Positions 63,101 through 64,000 of a stretch of DNA of 64,000 nt are shown piece by piece. Under the pieces are notes generated by a model. The model was not told the origin of the DNA. It saw only the letters and a program-made list of their open reading frames with translations, and made no database searches. The stretch covers positions 1,674,001-1,738,000 of the forward strand of contig NZ_CP087585.1 of assembly GCF_022200785.1 (NCBI RefSeq), written 5' to 3'. Source of the stretch: Pedobacter mucosus. GTDB lineage: Bacteria; Bacteroidota; Bacteroidia; Sphingobacteriales; Sphingobacteriaceae. The position numbers and the translations under genes were made by a program. Every line of letters begins with the position of its first letter. Positions within the stretch are counted from its first letter, which is position 1.

Positions 63101-63452
63101 TAAATTGCATTATTCCACCTATTGGAATGCTGATTGAAAAATTTCCTTTTTCTCCAGTAGTACCTAATATCTTTTTATTATTATCTGTAATCGTAGTTCC
63201 AACTAAAGGCTGCCCATCTTCATTATCTAAAACAAATCCTTTTATAGTAATATTTCCCGCTACAGGTTGTTGCGCTAGCGTGATATTAATAAAAAGAAAT
63301 TGAATAAAAAGGAATGCACAAAATACTTTTAGACTAAATACAGTATTTAGTCTAAAAGTATTTTGTGCATTCAGCTTGTGGTTTGGGCCAACTTTATTTA
63401 TGGGCAAAATGCACTTCAGCCAGAAAATCTGTTGAGTAAAATTTTTAATCAT
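60132..63452 (-). CDS. SusC/RagA TonB-linked outer-membrane transporter
   Basis: 1106 residues. A carboxypeptidase-regulatory-like domain (about 68-145) precedes the SusC plug signature NEVVVTALGIKREEKALGYAV and the plug and barrel (VAGLNLVRN, ALYGQRGANGAVVITTK), ending in RTYGVRLVVGL. The N-terminus is unusually long: about 40 residues come before the hydrophobic signal core, and these include the perfect 61-bp palindrome at 63312-63372. There is no STN domain, so no direct link to a FecR/sigma pair. First gene of the operon. Confidence 0.93.
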   Translation of the reverse strand: MIKNFTQQIFWLKCILPINKVGPNHKLNAQNTFRLNTVFSLKVFCAFLFIQFLFINITLAQQPVAGNITIKGFVLDNEDGQPLVGTTITDNNKKILGTTGEKGNFSISIPIGGIMQFNMVGYAMVSKTFKSAENNITIRLSSSTSQLNEVVVTALGIKREEKALGYAVTKVDSTQLTNAISSNWTDALSGKVAGLNLVRNGGPAGSNKIILRGENNLTGDNEALIVIDGVVASSSSRRTAATGGGVYGTSGDIMPADFGSALNDLNPDDIESVTVLKGPGASALYGQRGANGAVVITTKSGNKNQKKLGITFTSNTAWESVNRQPDIQQEYGQGQFGVSYFSYGASDDGASTNATSASWGAPFSAGGSFYQYDPNTQTRGLTRTPWVAYENPVNAFFKTGLETSNSVSLDGTVKGVSLRFSASHGSNEWIVPNTGLERTSASLSANTNITKKLSLAVKVIYNNRNSDNLPATGYGNQSLMYWFMFAQPNVNTDWYRNYWANGLVNRQFVNITTTNPESPYAISEQYLNAQTRNGWLGSVQATYKFTDDLSLLVRSSIDYNKENRETIRPYDAAGNRFAQGSYRVTDINSYELNGDFLLKYDKKITQSFRVSATAGGSMMRNQYGKGELRADGLVEPGVFSLNNNSNPLISVPDTAKYRINSFYGALSFTFKNYLYLDLTGRQDWSSTLATPTRTDNVGFFYPSASLSFVPSDLWQMPRMINFAKLRASISQVGSGGTTPYRTAYNYILAANGIYPDSAMSNPVILPNPNLKPLKTTTLELGAELKLFNSRLNFDIAVYAGSTKNQILNRLVDRSTGYNVAVFNVGQVDNKGIELALSGTVVQSKSFKWTLNATFSANRNTIKELADSSVVLRTGALGGGQVVANVGGSMGDLYGRGFLRSPDGQIVYDATTGNAKSNTTDLIYLGNTLPKFRFSFGSTVAYKQFSVSALFDAQLGAVGHSLTFSRMAALGKLKITLPGRYNGVIGEGVVQNTDGSYRTNDVIATNFENYYTALYGSDQAEGSVFRTDYLKFREANLNYAFNPRILKSLGLNRLTLGVYGRNLFIWSPWPAFDPEFGTLAGSDIVQGFETGQLPSTRTYGVRLVVGL
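63312..63372. repeat. Perfect 61-bp inverted repeat inside the susC signal region
   Basis: Two 30-base arms (63312-63341 and 63343-63372) are exact reverse complements around a single A at 63342. It lies in codons 27-47 of the susC reading frame. Transcribed, it would form a very stable hairpin near the start of the mRNA. It is translated without a stop. Confidence 0.95.
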
Positions 63453-64000
63453 AATTATGTTTCCTTCTGATTTTATATGTTTGATTTTGAAATTATAGCT
63501 TCCGAATTGCGTGCAAAGTAAGTTTGTTGATGTTAATTTTGTGTTAAGTCAATATTAAAGGATTGGAAATAACCTCATCAAGTTACGGTATATTAACTTT
63601 TTGTTTGTTTATCTTTCGTTATTTAAAATTATGAAAACAATTCGAAACATAATCATTAAAACAAATAATTTTTTTATTTATTTGGAATGGCATGTATTGA
63701 TCGAAAAGTCTTAGTTCAAACTATCGATACCTTAAATAAGGCCCGAAAATGTATATAAATACGATTTTTATTAAAATGCTAGCTACAATTAGCAAATTCA
63801 ACGAAATCGAATTATGGACATACGAACTAATATCATTAGTGTAACAATTTTATTCTTACACCAAACGAAAGATTTAGAAACCTAGACTCAAGCTTTATTA
63901 ACAGATTTTTTAGAAAGGTGTTGATTTTCATCAGGCGAATAAAAATTCTATATTAATTATCTTGCTATTTCAACAATATGAATTAAAATTTTTTATTATT
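63453..64000. other. Gene-free region upstream of the susC operon
   Basis: AT-rich, with no supported reading frame. The only promoter-like site is an imperfect -7 (TTACTTTG, 63521-63514 on the minus strand) with no good -33. No regulator gene is in view. Confidence 0.5.

Noticed and set aside
63312..63372. Invertible promoter or recombinase target
   Set aside because: A single-base loop leaves nothing to invert, and the palindrome is inside the coding sequence.

Overview
The window is a low-GC stretch of a Bacteroidota chromosome, most likely family Sphingobacteriaceae and Pedobacter-like. The evidence is a SusC/SusD outer-membrane pair, many lipoproteins with C+1 lipoboxes, DUF6580 and DUF5689 proteins, almost no Shine-Dalgarno signals, and several promoters of the Bacteroidota type (TTTG, about 19-22 bases, TAnnTTTG). 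No rRNA, tRNA, CRISPR array, insertion sequence or prophage was seen. Most of the window is ordinary chromosomal housekeeping. The genus is an inference from gene content.

Layout. 1-6.2 kb: the end of prmC, a repeat-rich spacer (GC-rich inverted elements, a 21-bp tandem array, a hairpin repeat), xerD/aroQ, an LpxL-like acyltransferase with a glycosyltransferase, then wbqC-like and corA. 6.2-9.8 kb: a ParDE toxin-antitoxin pair between two magnesium transporters (corA, mgtE), then bioB and ohr. 9.9-15.4 kb: a FUSC-family membrane protein, a candidate non-coding transcript, a PIN-PhoH ATPase and a Tet-like MFS pump. 15.7-20.7 kb: gyrA and two related secreted TPR proteins. 20.7-28.3 kb: a decayed lipoprotein gene, hemF, MFS and MATE transporters, a DUF4442 protein and truC. 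28.4-33.2 kb (minus strand): a histone-deacetylase-like enzyme, a bestrophin, kynureninase, a flavin/PNPOx-like protein, a 3-methyladenine glycosylase and free-methionine sulfoxide reductase. 33.4-35.7 kb: a CrtA-like protein and small proteins.

35.9-41.2 kb is a cobalamin region. btuB lies behind a clear cobalamin riboswitch and a near-perfect promoter and is followed by a DUF6580 membrane protein. A second unit holds a BtuF-like protein with no signal peptide, a zinc-ligand-poor sirtuin and a Dph6-like PP-loop ATPase. 41.2-49.5 kb: a class A beta-lactamase-like hydrolase, PPK2, a class A penicillin-binding protein, and a large protein joining a metallopeptidase, a beta-propeller and a probable outer-membrane barrel. 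50-53.8 kb: a GIY-YIG protein and an XRE-S24 regulator divergent across symmetric operators, then bioF-bioD.

53.8-63.5 kb is a six-gene minus-strand operon: SusC, SusD, a DUF5689 lipoprotein, a calcineurin-type phosphoesterase, a glycerophosphodiester phosphodiesterase and an SGNH hydrolase. It has no glycoside hydrolase, so it reads as an uptake and degradation system for phosphodiester or ester compounds rather than a glycan locus. The 5' part of its susC carries a perfect 61-bp inverted repeat inside the signal-peptide region. The best candidates for undescribed biology are this operon with its palindrome, the cobalamin-region unit, and the XRE-S24/GIY-YIG operator cluster.
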